Source: Lentisphaerota bacterium (lineage in GTDB: Bacteria > Verrucomicrobiota > Lentisphaeria > Victivallales > Victivallaceae). Taken from it: 64,000 bases of DNA. The stretch lies in assembly GCA_015061625.1 (NCBI GenBank), contig SUWG01000002.1, forward strand, positions 1 through 64,000, written 5' to 3'. Below, piece after piece: positions 43,495 to 51,716 of the stretch (position 1 is the first letter of the stretch; each line of letters starts with the position of its first letter). The notes beneath the pieces are model-generated. The model did no database searches and was not told the DNA's origin. It saw only the letters and a program-made list of their open reading frames with translations. Both the position numbers and the translations under genes were made by a program.

Positions 43495-44400
43495 ATGGAT
43501 ATCATTCAGGAAATTATCCAACTGAAAAAAGAACGTAATGCCGTGATCATGGCGCACAATTATACTTTGGGTGAAGTGCAGGATATTGCCGATTACAGCG
43601 GTGATTCTCTGGAATTGGCAAGGATCGCTGCCGGATGTGATGCCAAAGTGATCGTATTGTGCGGTGTGCGTTTTATGGCGGAAACGGCAAAAATATTGTC
43701 TCCGGATGCCGTGGTTTTGCATCCGGCTCCGGATTCCGGCTGCCCGATGGCGGATATGGCAGATGCTGAAGCCGTAAAGAAATTCCGGGAAGAAAATCCT
43801 GATACTCTGTTGATTGCCTATGTGAATACAACGGCGGCGACAAAGAGTGAGGTCGATATCTGCTGTACCAGCGGCAATGCGGAAAAAATCGTGGCCGCAT
43901 TGCCCAAAGATCAGAAAGTTATGTTTCTGCCGGATGCCAATCTCGGTGGTAATCTGGTGAAATCTCTTGACCGTCCGATGGGGCTGTGGAATGGGTGTTG
44001 TCCGATCCATAACCGGATCACTCCGGAAGATATCCGTCAGGCGCGGGCTGCTCATCCGGAAGCGGTAGTAATGGTACATCCTGAATGTAAGGTGGAAGTT
44101 ACCGCACTGGCAGATTTTGCTTTTAGTACCGGGGGAATGTTGAAATTGGTCAAAGAGAATCCGGCGACAGAATTTGTTGTCGGCACTGAAATCGGTATTC
44201 TTCACCGGATGAAAAAAGAAAATCCCGGAAAGAAGTTTTATCCGTTGGAAAATAATCCGGTTTGTGAAGATATGAAAAAGATCACTTTGGAGAAGATCGC
44301 GGCTGTGTTGCGTGATCTTTCCGGAGAGGTGAAACTGGATGCTCAAACTATTGAAAAAGCCCGCCGTCCGATTGAAAAAATGTTGGAGTTGTCCAAATAA
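43495..44400 (+). CDS. nadA: Quinolinate synthase NadA
   Basis: Condenses iminoaspartate with dihydroxyacetone phosphate to quinolinate for NAD synthesis. The 301-residue protein has MAHNYTLGEVQDIADYSGDS, the cluster cysteine regions VIVLCGVRFMAETAKIL, WNGCCPIHNR and NNPVCEDMKKIT, and HPECK. The three [4Fe-4S] ligands are present. No nadB or nadC is seen in the window. Confidence 0.95.
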   Translation: MDIIQEIIQLKKERNAVIMAHNYTLGEVQDIADYSGDSLELARIAAGCDAKVIVLCGVRFMAETAKILSPDAVVLHPAPDSGCPMADMADAEAVKKFREENPDTLLIAYVNTTAATKSEVDICCTSGNAEKIVAALPKDQKVMFLPDANLGGNLVKSLDRPMGLWNGCCPIHNRITPEDIRQARAAHPEAVVMVHPECKVEVTALADFAFSTGGMLKLVKENPATEFVVGTEIGILHRMKKENPGKKFYPLENNPVCEDMKKITLEKIAAVLRDLSGEVKLDAQTIEKARRPIEKMLELSK

Positions 44401-45524
44401 TGATGTTATATTCTGTGGTGCTGGGGGCGTTGGTCATCTGGCGCGGTATCTGGGTGCAGAAGTTCTCCCGGTTGTGGAAGATCATTCTTTCAGTGTTTGT
44501 GGTGCTGATATCGGCAAAATTTTATATTTTGCGGATGTTTGGCGGGCCATTGGCTTTTGCACCGGATTTGCCGGGATGGATCTTGCTTCCGGTGGCATGG
44601 TTGTTTGCTTCATTGATGTTTTTTTGCGGTTGGATGTTTCTTTATGAAGCAGCTTGGGGGATCGGCAAACTGATTTGCCGGTTCAGAAAAAAGCCGATGC
44701 CCAAATTTTTTACGGAACCGTTATGGCGGTTAAGCGGCTTGATTCCGGTAGTGATAATTGTTTCGATCGGAATGTATGAGGGATTGAAAACTCCGGAAGT
44801 TGTGGAATATACAGTGTATATAGATGACCTGCCGGCAGAATTGGAAAATTTGCGGATCGTTCATTTATCAGATATCCATGCCGATCGTTTATCCGGGCGG
44901 GAAGATGTGCAGGAAATTGTGGATATTGCCAACGCTCAAAATGGTGATTTGATCGTGATTACCGGTGATTTTGTTGACGGCAGAATGTCGGTGCGTGGGG
45001 AGGACGTGTTGCCGTTGAGAGGATTATCTGCACCGCTTGGGGTTTATGGAGTGCCGGGGAATCATGAATATTATTCCGGTTACGATGAATGGGTTGAATT
45101 TTTAAACGCTCATGGAGTGGAGATGCTGGAAAACCGCCATGTGATGCTTGGGGAAAATTTCGCTTTGGGCGGGGTGACTGATCCGGCGGCAAAACATCGG
45201 GGCGGAACGTTGCCCGATATTGATGGAACTTTTGCCGGAGTTCCGGAGGGGGCTTTTAAGTTGTTATTGGCTCATCAACCGAAATTATCCCTTGAGGCGG
45301 CGGAAGCCGGAGTGGATTTGCAGTTGTCCGGCCATACCCACGGCGGAATGGTGTGGGGATTGGATTTGCTGGTGGGGATGTTTAATCATGGACAGGTTTC
45401 CGGAGAATACAGCGTCGGCAGGATGAAATTGTATATTTCCAACGGTACCGGTATCTGGAATGGTTTTCCCATCCGTCTCGGTCATCGATCCGAAATAGTG
45501 GTTTTAACATTGAAAAGACGTTAA
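44400..45524 (+). CDS. Membrane-anchored metallophosphoesterase (YkuE-like)
   Basis: A 374-residue protein. The first about 140 residues carry four membrane helices, the rest is a calcineurin-like phosphoesterase with VHLSDIHADRL (DxH), ITGDFVDG (GDxxD), PGNHEYY, LLAHQPK and LSGHTHGG, all metal ligands intact. Homologues hydrolyse UDP-diacylglucosamine or phospholipid-like substrates, but that is unproven here. The start codon overlaps the nadA stop. Confidence 0.88.
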   Translation: MMLYSVVLGALVIWRGIWVQKFSRLWKIILSVFVVLISAKFYILRMFGGPLAFAPDLPGWILLPVAWLFASLMFFCGWMFLYEAAWGIGKLICRFRKKPMPKFFTEPLWRLSGLIPVVIIVSIGMYEGLKTPEVVEYTVYIDDLPAELENLRIVHLSDIHADRLSGREDVQEIVDIANAQNGDLIVITGDFVDGRMSVRGEDVLPLRGLSAPLGVYGVPGNHEYYSGYDEWVEFLNAHGVEMLENRHVMLGENFALGGVTDPAAKHRGGTLPDIDGTFAGVPEGAFKLLLAHQPKLSLEAAEAGVDLQLSGHTHGGMVWGLDLLVGMFNHGQVSGEYSVGRMKLYISNGTGIWNGFPIRLGHRSEIVVLTLKRR

Positions 45525-45551
45525 AAAAACGCAAAAACTTTTTAACGAGGC

Positions 45552-45580
45552 TTGAAAAAATCCTGTATTCGGGGTATAGT
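45552..45580 (+). promoter_or_regulatory. Promoter of the tRNA gene
   Basis: TTGAAA (45552-45557), 17 bases, TATAGT (45575-45580). The tRNA begins 15 bases further. Confidence 0.7.
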
Positions 45581-45595
45581 ATAGTTTTATAACGT

Positions 45596-45672
45596 GGATC
45601 CATAGCTCAGTCGGTTAGAGCAGGTGACTCATAATCTCCGGGGCGGCGGTTCAAGTCCGTCTGGATCCACCA
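45596..45672 (+). tRNA. tRNA with CAT anticodon (Met, or Ile2 if modified)
   Basis: A 77-base cloverleaf: acceptor GGATCCA/TGGATCC, D arm GCTC...GAGC, anticodon loop CTCATAA, T arm GGCGG TTCAAGT CCGTC, discriminator A and encoded CCA. The anticodon CAT is shared by elongator Met, initiator Met and Ile2 (lysidine-modified C34). The absent GGG/CCC anticodon stem and normal first pair rule out the initiator. GAGCAGGTGACTCATAATC strongly resembles the same stretch of E. coli tRNA-Ile2, so Ile2 is at least as likely as elongator Met. One T-T mismatch is in the middle of the anticodon stem. Confidence 0.9.
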
Positions 45673-45682
45673 TGATTCTTAC

Positions 45683-45708
45683 GCAGCCTTTACCGGCTGC
45701 TTTTTTTT
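45683..45708 (+). terminator. Intrinsic terminator of the tRNA gene
   Basis: GCAGCC (45683-45688), loop TTTACC, GGCTGC (45695-45700), then T8. Confidence 0.9.
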
Positions 45709-45718
45709 ATGCACATTT

Positions 45719-46567
45719 TCAGGAAGATACATCGGAATTGAAACTTTGATACATTTGGGAGCGGTATTGGCTTGGTGAATTGTTGAAGTATCTGTTGAAA
45801 ATACGGATGAAACTTGATGTGCTGTAATAGCCGCATTTTTGGGCGATTTCAGATATGGGCCAATCGGTTTTCAATAACAGATCTTCTGCTTTTTTCATGC
45901 TTTGCTGTTGCAAATATTTCTGTAAAGACACTCCCATATAGGTATGAAACAACCGGGAAAGGTACTCTCTGGAAATGCCGAGTTCTCCGGATAATTCTCC
46001 GATTCTGGGAATTTCCGGCATCTCGCGGATCAGCAAAGTGGTTTCTTTGATTATTTGCGGCATATTTTTATTCAAATTATGGACTTTATGTCTGGATAGA
46101 GCGCCGAGCAATTCATTGACCATAGCGGCACCGTCAAATTCATTGAGAATGATTTTATTTTTATTTTTCAAATCGTTTACTTTTCTGCAAAATGGATCGT
46201 ACTCCGGCAGATGAAAAACTGCTCCGAAACGCTCCACCAGTGCGTGAGTCAGTTCCCGGTAATTGCCGCCTTTGAAGCCGAACCACCAGAAACACCAGGG
46301 TTCTCCGCCGTCTGCCGGATAAAAGTAATCGGCTTCATCTATGGCGCACAAAAAACCGTAACCGGGCAATACATCGCAGGTTTCTCCCCGGTACCTTACC
46401 TGTCCCCGGCCGGAAAGACAATAGTGAAAAATGGCGTGTTCCTGACCTTTACGATTCTCCTTAAATGAATAATATCTCTGATGCTGTTCCTCCCATTGCA
46501 GATAAAACGGTCTGGGCAGATCAAGTCTGTTTTCGTCGGTCATAAAAAGAATATTTGATAAGATCAT
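45719..46567 (-). CDS. AraC-family transcriptional regulator
   Basis: A 282-residue regulator. N-terminal cupin-like effector domain (VRYRGETCDVLPGYGFLCAIDEADYFYP, WCFWWFGFKGGNYREL) and C-terminal pair of helix-turn-helix motifs: IGELSGELGISREYLSRLFHTYMG and SEIAQKCGYYSTSSFIRIFNRYF. Related to regulators of sugar-use genes. It is divergent from the oxidoreductase-pseudopilin-cupin operon with which it shares a promoter element, so it most likely controls that operon. Confidence 0.9.
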   Translation of the reverse strand: MILSNILFMTDENRLDLPRPFYLQWEEQHQRYYSFKENRKGQEHAIFHYCLSGRGQVRYRGETCDVLPGYGFLCAIDEADYFYPADGGEPWCFWWFGFKGGNYRELTHALVERFGAVFHLPEYDPFCRKVNDLKNKNKIILNEFDGAAMVNELLGALSRHKVHNLNKNMPQIIKETTLLIREMPEIPRIGELSGELGISREYLSRLFHTYMGVSLQKYLQQQSMKKAEDLLLKTDWPISEIAQKCGYYSTSSFIRIFNRYFNNSPSQYRSQMYQSFNSDVSS

Positions 46568-46596
46568 ACGGTGAAATCTCCTATGTCACAATATAA

Positions 46597-46625
46597 ACAA
46601 TAACATCACATTTGGCATATTGCAA
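46597..46625 (-). promoter_or_regulatory. Promoter of the AraC regulator gene
   Basis: Minus-strand TTGCAA (46620-46625), 17 bases, TATTGT (46597-46602). The palindromic TTGCAA also serves the divergent promoter. Confidence 0.6.
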
Positions 46626-46648
46626 ATTTTTATCTTAAAAATTATATT
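46620..46648 (+). promoter_or_regulatory. Promoter of the oxidoreductase-pseudopilin-cupin operon
   Basis: TTGCAA (46620-46625), 17 bases, TATATT (46643-46648). Confidence 0.65.
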
Positions 46649-46703
46649 ATTTTTCAGGACACGAAATGTTTAGTCGCACAAACGGAATAACAGGAGAAAT
46701 ATT

Positions 46704-47729
46704 ATGAAAATTCCGGATGAAAAAATTATCAATGTCGGAGTTATCGGATGCGGTTTCGGCTGGTTTCATATCGAAGCGATCAGTGATTATCCGGATCATT
46801 CTGTACGGGTAAAAACGATTTGTGATCAAAGCAGTGAAAAACTTGCCATGGTAAAAGGGTGGCTCGGCAGTAAGGCTGACGGTGTAGTTTTTACTCAAAA
46901 CAGCCGGGAAATCATGGATGATCCGGATATTGATGTGGTTTGCATCTCTTTACCGCACCATCTGCATCTGCCTTTTGTCAAAGAAGCGGCGGCGGCAGGA
47001 AAAAATATCATGCTTGATAAACCCATGGCACGTAATGAATCTGAAGCCGCTGAAATCGTGGAAGCGGTCAATAATGCCGGGATTCAGGCGATGGTGGCAT
47101 TCAATTTCCGTTATCATCCCCAGTATCAGGCGATGCAACAGGCGATCGCTTCCGGCAGGATCGGCAAGGTTCTTTTGTCACAATCCCGCCACTATCAAAG
47201 ATTTTATCCTGCTGAAAACTCCAACTGGCGAAACCGGGAATCCATCGGCGGCGGGGCGATCATGGGCAGCGGGGTGCATAATATTGATTTCATGCGTTTC
47301 TGTCTGGGCGATCCGGAAGAGGTTTACGCTTGTGCTGTAAATGATTATAAAAGGCTGGATGCTGAAGCCGGTGCATCGGTGATTTTCCGTTATGCTTCCG
47401 GTACGGTCGTAAACTTTTTCTGTAACTGGTGCAAATCTTCCACGGCAGTTGATGCGGCAAGGAAATTCGGTGAATGGGAGTTTTTCGGAGATAACGGTGA
47501 ATTGCGTTTGCATGAGGATGGTGTTTTGAGGATCTGCCGTTTGGATAATTCCGCGGAGGAGTTGATCTGCGACAGTACTTCGCAATTTTTACGTCAATGG
47601 GAACACTTTGCCGATTGTTTGCGAAGCGGTAAAACACCGCTTACCAATATGGAGGAATCCTTCAAAACCCAACATCTGATCGCCAAAGTGTATGAATCAA
47701 TGAGATCCGGCCGCCCGGAAAAGGTGTGA
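46704..47729 (+). CDS. Gfo/Idh/MocA-family oxidoreductase
   Basis: A 341-residue NAD(P)-dependent sugar dehydrogenase-like protein. Rossmann motif [16 protein letters not shown], the catalytic-lysine region [13 protein letters not shown] (DKP instead of the common EKP), [20 protein letters not shown]. No signal peptide. Likely oxidises or epimerises a cyclic sugar or inositol; substrate unknown. First gene of an operon with a pseudopilin and a cupin. Confidence 0.9.
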   Translation: MKIPDEKIINVGVIGCGFGWFHIEAISDYPDHSVRVKTICDQSSEKLAMVKGWLGSKADGVVFTQNSREIMDDPDIDVVCISLPHHLHLPFVKEAAAAGKNIMLDKPMARNESEAAEIVEAVNNAGIQAMVAFNFRYHPQYQAMQQAIASGRIGKVLLSQSRHYQRFYPAENSNWRNRESIGGGAIMGSGVHNIDFMRFCLGDPEEVYACAVNDYKRLDAEAGASVIFRYASGTVVNFFCNWCKSSTAVDAARKFGEWEFFGDNGELRLHEDGVLRICRLDNSAEELICDSTSQFLRQWEHFADCLRSGKTPLTNMEESFKTQHLIAKVYESMRSGRPEKV

Positions 47730-47787
47730 TATACGATTTGCGGTCAGAATTTTAATCAAAATACAAAATTTTACAGGAGAGTCTGAA

Positions 47788-48594
47788 ATGAAACAAATTG
47801 TAATGGTTGCTCCGGGAAAAAGTAAAGTTGGCGTGAAAGAGAAAGAGGGGCACTCACACTTATTTACTTTAATAGAATTGCTGGTTGTAATTGCCATCAT
47901 CGCCATTTTAGCGGCTATTTTGCTGCCGGCCCTCAATTCCGCCAGAGAGCGCGGCCGTCAGACCGGTTGTGTTTCCAATCTGAAACAGATGACAAGTGCT
48001 TTCAGCCAATATATTGATGATAATGCTGATTATTTTCCATCAGTTCCGACGACCATGGAACAATCGGATCTTAATACACATTTTGCAGGAAAACTCGGAT
48101 TGGTTGGCTTTTCTCCATACAACGATAAAACCAAACCCCGATATCTCAATCCATATATTGGTTTGCCTTATTCCGGCAATGATTTGACCACGGATATAAA
48201 TCCTGGTGCAACTCTTTGTCCCTCGGATGAACCGACCCACTCATTGACTTCGCCGTATACACCAAATGGCAGTTATACTTACAGTGACGCATGGGGTAAC
48301 AGTTACGTGTATAATGCATCATGCTACTCGATCAATAAAACGGATACGACCTATGCTCTCAACCGTTGCAAAGCATCTGCGGTAACGGCATCGCCCTCAT
48401 TGCTGGCAGTTGTCGGTGACAGAACAATGTTTCTTTACTGGAATTTTGCCAGGGTGCCGGTGGAAAGATATTATACTCATGGCCGGGAGGAAAAATCAAA
48501 TATCGGATTTTTTGACGGACACGTTGCCAATGTTCCCATTGAACCTCAAAAAGTTACTACCGCAAATTATACCTTTAAGAGCAGAGATATCTGA
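47788..48594 (+). CDS. Type II secretion-type pseudopilin
   Basis: A 268-residue protein with the prepilin segment [16 protein letters not shown] (preceded by Leu, not Gly) and then NSARERGR and [21 protein letters not shown], plus a longer C-terminal domain ending in [12 protein letters not shown]. The protein family is the same as at 11317 and 57716, but at DNA level the codons of the conserved helix differ, showing old paralogues under strong selection. It has a ribosome binding site GGAG and lies between the oxidoreductase and the cupin gene. Confidence 0.88.
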   Translation: MKQIVMVAPGKSKVGVKEKEGHSHLFTLIELLVVIAIIAILAAILLPALNSARERGRQTGCVSNLKQMTSAFSQYIDDNADYFPSVPTTMEQSDLNTHFAGKLGLVGFSPYNDKTKPRYLNPYIGLPYSGNDLTTDINPGATLCPSDEPTHSLTSPYTPNGSYTYSDAWGNSYVYNASCYSINKTDTTYALNRCKASAVTASPSLLAVVGDRTMFLYWNFARVPVERYYTHGREEKSNIGFFDGHVANVPIEPQKVTTANYTFKSRDI

Positions 48595-48633
48595 TCAGTC
48601 ATCAAAAATAAAAACAAAAGGAGTTATTTTACT

Positions 48634-49008
48634 ATGAGTGCCACCCAGTTTTTTAAAAATAAACCGCATATATTCAATGCTGAACCTTGCCATGGCGGCA
48701 AAGGAGCATGGGAATTCAAAAATATGATCGATGGACTTGCTGAAAGGGGGATCATCCGGTTTATACATGATGATATATTGCCGCCGGGATCTGCCTTTGG
48801 AACCCATGAGCACGGCGGGGAAACAATTGATGAGGAATGGTACATCGGTATTTCCGGTCACGGCGTGATGATTCTTGATGGCAAAGAGTATCCGTTTGGT
48901 GAAGGCGATGTGAATGTTTGCCGTAACGGCGGTTCACACGGAATCTACAACAACAGTGATACAGATTTCCGTTTTCTGGTGATCGCCGCCAGATGCAAAG
49001 AATTGTGA
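48634..49008 (+). CDS. Cupin-domain protein
   Basis: A 124-residue beta-barrel protein. Cupin motif 1 is FGTHEHGGETIDEEWYI (metal ligands His, His, Glu); motif 2 is NVCRNGGSHGIYN. Such proteins act as sugar isomerases, dioxygenases or binding proteins; none can be chosen here. Last gene of the operon, ahead of a GC-rich hairpin. Confidence 0.85.
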   Translation: MSATQFFKNKPHIFNAEPCHGGKGAWEFKNMIDGLAERGIIRFIHDDILPPGSAFGTHEHGGETIDEEWYIGISGHGVMILDGKEYPFGEGDVNVCRNGGSHGIYNNSDTDFRFLVIAARCKEL

Positions 49009-49020
49009 GTATGGAAATAA

Positions 49021-49049
49021 GCCCCGTCATTTACAAAAAATGGCGGGGC
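49021..49049 (+). terminator. Terminator-like hairpin after the cupin gene
   Basis: GCCCCGTCATTT (49021-49032) pairs with AAATGGCGGGGC (49038-49049) with one G-T pair; no strong T-run follows. Confidence 0.65.
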
Positions 49050-49223
49050 ATTCTCTTGAAGATATCGTTGTTGAAAGGTAATTTGAGATTACCGTGATCT
49101 TCTGTTGATTTTTGCTTATGATTTTTTTATTTTTATATATGATTTTCTCCTGTTGGTTCTATGCTGTAAATATATCACCAATGGATAATTTTTGCAATGA
49201 TTTACGGAAATAAAAAATGTTTT

Positions 49224-49664
49224 TTATCTGGAATATCCGGCTGATGACCCATCCCGGTTATAGTGATAAGTTGTGCCGCCACTGCTGCGGGAATGTCCTG
49301 CGGATGACCCATCCCGGTTATAGTGATAAGTTGTGCCGCCACTGCTTCGGGAATATCCCGCCGATGACCCATCCCGGTTGTAGTGATAGGTTGTGCCGCC
49401 ACTGCTGCGGGAGTGGCCCGCTGACGACCCATCCCGGTTGTAATAATAGGTCGTTCCGCCGCTGGTTCTGGAATATCCTGCGGATGATCCATCCCGGTTG
49501 TAATAGTAGGTTGTTCCGCCGCTGGTTCTGGAATAGCCATCCGACGATCCATCCCGATTATAATACCGCGCTCCGCCGGGGCGGTGAAAGAAGCGGTTGT
49601 CTCCGGCATTGACAGTAAGAAATGCACCGATGATAACAGAGAGAGCCAAAACAGATTTTTTCAT
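49224..49664 (-). CDS. Secreted protein made of 20-residue tandem repeats
   Basis: A 146-residue protein. Signal peptide MKKSVLALSVIIGAFLTVNA, then about six repeats of a 20-residue unit with the pattern YYNRDGSSAGYSRTSGGTTY. The DNA period is 60 bases and positions differ mainly between Tyr/His and Thr/Ser. The repeats are rich in Gly, Ser, Tyr and Arg and probably disordered or a beta-repeat on the cell surface. It has its own promoter, divergent from the FGE-like gene. Repeat number may vary between strains. Confidence 0.75.
   Translation of the reverse strand: MKKSVLALSVIIGAFLTVNAGDNRFFHRPGGARYYNRDGSSDGYSRTSGGTTYYYNRDGSSAGYSRTSGGTTYYYNRDGSSAGHSRSSGGTTYHYNRDGSSAGYSRSSGGTTYHYNRDGSSAGHSRSSGGTTYHYNRDGSSAGYSR
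49231..49566. repeat. 60-bp tandem repeat array
   Basis: About five and a half near-identical 60-bp units, each containing GGAATATCC or a variant, GATGACCCATCCCGGTT and GTTGTGCCGCCACTGCT, encode the repeats of the secreted protein above. Confidence 0.85.
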
Positions 49665-49707
49665 TTTTCAACTCCTTTATAATGCAAATAATGCACGTCT
49701 GTCAGTG

Positions 49708-49736
49708 AATATAACACCGGTGGAATTTTTTTTCAA
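49708..49736 (-). promoter_or_regulatory. Promoter of the repeat-protein gene
   Basis: Minus-strand TTGAAA (49731-49736), 17 bases, TATATT (49708-49713). Confidence 0.7.
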
Positions 49737-49790
49737 GTTTTCCTGAATAAAAATATTTGTTGTTATTGTCTGGTAATGTCCCATTTTCGC

Positions 49791-49819
49791 TTGACAAATC
49801 GACATTTGTACGGTAATTT
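49791..49819 (+). promoter_or_regulatory. Promoter of the FGE-like gene
   Basis: TTGACA (49791-49796), 17 bases, TAATTT (49814-49819). The upstream ATG at 49776 of the longer ORF lies before it and cannot be used. Confidence 0.55.
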
Positions 49820-49949
49820 TATTGAGTGTCTGATTATTCTTACTGTTTTGTGGTTATTGCAAAATAAAGGTCAGATGTATTTTGGAGTAAATGATTCATT
49901 TTATGATAAAAATCAGGATATCAACAAGATTGAAAGCAAGGCGTGGCGA

Positions 49950-50789
49950 ATGAAAAAGTTTTTATGGATTTTTTGTGCATTTTTCATCATGTTTCAGGCG
50001 GTGGCCGGAGAAAAGCCCACCTCTCTGACTGCATCTTCTTCTTTTACAGTCAGACTTCCGGGCAATGTTACGCTTGAGTTGGTGCGAATTCCCAAAGGTG
50101 AATTTATGATGGGTAGTCCGGCAACTGAAGCCGGGCGGCTTGATGATGAAATCCAACACCGGGTAACTTTAACCAAAGACTTCTTTTTGGGTAAATATGA
50201 GGTGACCCAGGCACAATGGCAGGCGGTAATGGGGAATAATCCATCATATTTCAGAGGTCTGCGCCTCCCGGTGGAGAACGTTAGTTGGCATGATGCGATC
50301 CAATTTTGTGAGACATTGACGGCAACAGGACACCGGGAAGGTTGGCTGCCGGAAAATTGGAAGTTCACTTTGCCGACCGAAGCACAGTGGGAATATGCCT
50401 GTCGTGCCGGTACGGATACACCCTTTTCTTACGGGAGTTCATCAGATGCTTCCAAAATGAATTTTGATGGTAACAATCCGTATGGCGGAGCAAATAGAGG
50501 AGTTGATCGTCAGAGTACTGTTGAAGTTGGTTCTCTTGGCTACCGGAATAATTTCGGCTTGTATGATATGCATGGTAATGTATGGGAATGGTGTCTGGAT
50601 TATTATGGCAGTTTCAGCAGAGGAGCCGTAAGTGATCCGGTGTGTGAAAGCGGCTCTGACCGTGTCTTACGGGGTGGCTGTTGGTTCAGCTACGCGATGG
50701 GCTGCCGCTCGGCGAGCCGGAACTACTACTACCCGGCGCTCAGGCCCATCAGCGTCGGCTTCCGCTTGGCCCTTGTCGAAGTTCAATGA
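49950..50789 (+). CDS. Secreted FGE/SUMF1-fold (C-type lectin fold) protein with DGR-like variable end
   Basis: A 279-residue exported protein with signal peptide MKKFLWIFCAFFIMFQAVAG. The rest is the formylglycine-generating-enzyme-like domain: LVRIPKGEFMMGSP, FFLGKYEVTQAQWQAVMGNNPS, PVENVSWHDAIQFCETL, LPTEAQWEYACRAGT, NNFGLYDMHGNVWEWC. This fold is used as display scaffold in diversity-generating retroelement targets. The C terminus has the expected frame CWFSYAMGCRSASRNYYYP then ALRPISVGFRLA, with C-ending codons at the variable positions. It is therefore more likely a variable binding protein than an enzyme. The start at 49950 fits the signal peptide. Confidence 0.88.
   Translation: MKKFLWIFCAFFIMFQAVAGEKPTSLTASSSFTVRLPGNVTLELVRIPKGEFMMGSPATEAGRLDDEIQHRVTLTKDFFLGKYEVTQAQWQAVMGNNPSYFRGLRLPVENVSWHDAIQFCETLTATGHREGWLPENWKFTLPTEAQWEYACRAGTDTPFSYGSSSDASKMNFDGNNPYGGANRGVDRQSTVEVGSLGYRNNFGLYDMHGNVWEWCLDYYGSFSRGAVSDPVCESGSDRVLRGGCWFSYAMGCRSASRNYYYPALRPISVGFRLALVEVQ
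50676..50777 (+). other. DGR-like variable region (VR) at the 3' end of the FGE-like gene
   Basis: From codon GGC (50676) on, base composition jumps to GC-rich, with almost every codon ending in C or G. Positions where DGR targets carry template AAC codons are here TTC, AGC, TAC, GGC, AGC, AAC, TAC, TAC, TAC, CTC, CCC, ATC, AGC and GTC: all end in C and differ only at the first two bases. Codons between them (TGC CGC TCG GCG, CGG, CCG, AGG, GGC TTC CGC) are free of adenine or conserved. The unchanging GGCTTCCGC end would be the initiation-of-mutagenic-homology side. No template repeat or reverse transcriptase was found in the window. Confidence 0.75.
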
Positions 50790-50902
50790 TTGGCTGTCAC
50801 ATTCATCTCCTTGTGTAGAATGTAATGCGAAGACGGCTGAAAAACTTAAAAACTTTGACGGGAATTGCCGGAAAAATATCCGGCTTGTGAGAGGAATTTG
50901 CT

Positions 50903-51673
50903 ATGAATGGAAAAAATCTGATTTTGCTGGTCGGGCAATCCAATATGTCCGGGCGTGGGTTTCTTACTGAAAATGATATTTATGAAATTCCCGGTTTGAC
51001 TGCCATCCGCCGGGATTTTGAATGGATACCCGCTATTGATCCATTCAATTTTGACCGATTGAATCTGCTGGGCTTGAATGATTCTCAAGATCCTTTTGAA
51101 GTTCGGGGATTGACCATCGGTGATAAACGCCGGTGCGGGGTAGGGCCGGGGCGGACATTCGGGAAATTGTTTCTGGAAAAGTTCTCCGATCATCCGGTCG
51201 GTCTTATTCCCGCTTCGATCGGCGGTACTCCCATTGCCAGTTGGCTGCCCGGTGGTAAAGATCCTCATTCAGAAGCACATCCTTATGATGATGCTCTGGT
51301 TCTTGCCCGCAAAGCAATGGAACAGGGGGAAATTGTGGCGGTATTATGGCATCAGGGGGAATCTGATGCCAACAGCCATACTGAAAACTACAAAGAAAAA
51401 TTACAGACTGTGATCGCTAATTTCCGGAATGATTTGGATTTGCATCATGTCCCCTTTATTCTCGGCGGTCTCGGTGATTTCCTCGATGCCTCATGGAATG
51501 CCGAAACTTATAATCAAATGATCCGGCAAGTCGCCAACGAAACTCCTCTGGCCGGATTCGCTTCTGCTGAAAATCTGGTTGACCGTGGGGATAAATTACA
51601 CTTTGATACCGCCAGTCAGTATATTCTGGGAGCGCGATATTTTGCTGAATATTGCCGGATAACAGGGAAATGA
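50903..51673 (+). CDS. SASA-type carbohydrate esterase (sialate O-acetylesterase-like)
   Basis: A 256-residue SGNH hydrolase. The catalytic serine is in LLVGQSNMSGRG, then PASIGGTPIASWLPGG, the oxyanion motif VLWHQGESDA, and DKLHFDTAS with the catalytic His. There is no signal peptide, so it would deacetylate sugars in the cytoplasm. The start lies 113 bases after the FGE-like gene. Confidence 0.87.
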   Translation: MNGKNLILLVGQSNMSGRGFLTENDIYEIPGLTAIRRDFEWIPAIDPFNFDRLNLLGLNDSQDPFEVRGLTIGDKRRCGVGPGRTFGKLFLEKFSDHPVGLIPASIGGTPIASWLPGGKDPHSEAHPYDDALVLARKAMEQGEIVAVLWHQGESDANSHTENYKEKLQTVIANFRNDLDLHHVPFILGGLGDFLDASWNAETYNQMIRQVANETPLAGFASAENLVDRGDKLHFDTASQYILGARYFAEYCRITGK

Positions 51674-51716
51674 ACTGCCGGATAAGTACAGTTCTCCCTG
51701 ATACCCGGCGGCCGGT

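Noticed and set aside
49224-49620. CRISPR array
   Set aside because: The 60-base units are contiguous, without unique spacers, and encode in-frame repeats behind a signal peptide.
49776-49949. N-terminal extension of the FGE-like protein
   Set aside because: It begins before the promoter and would hide the signal peptide that starts at 49950.
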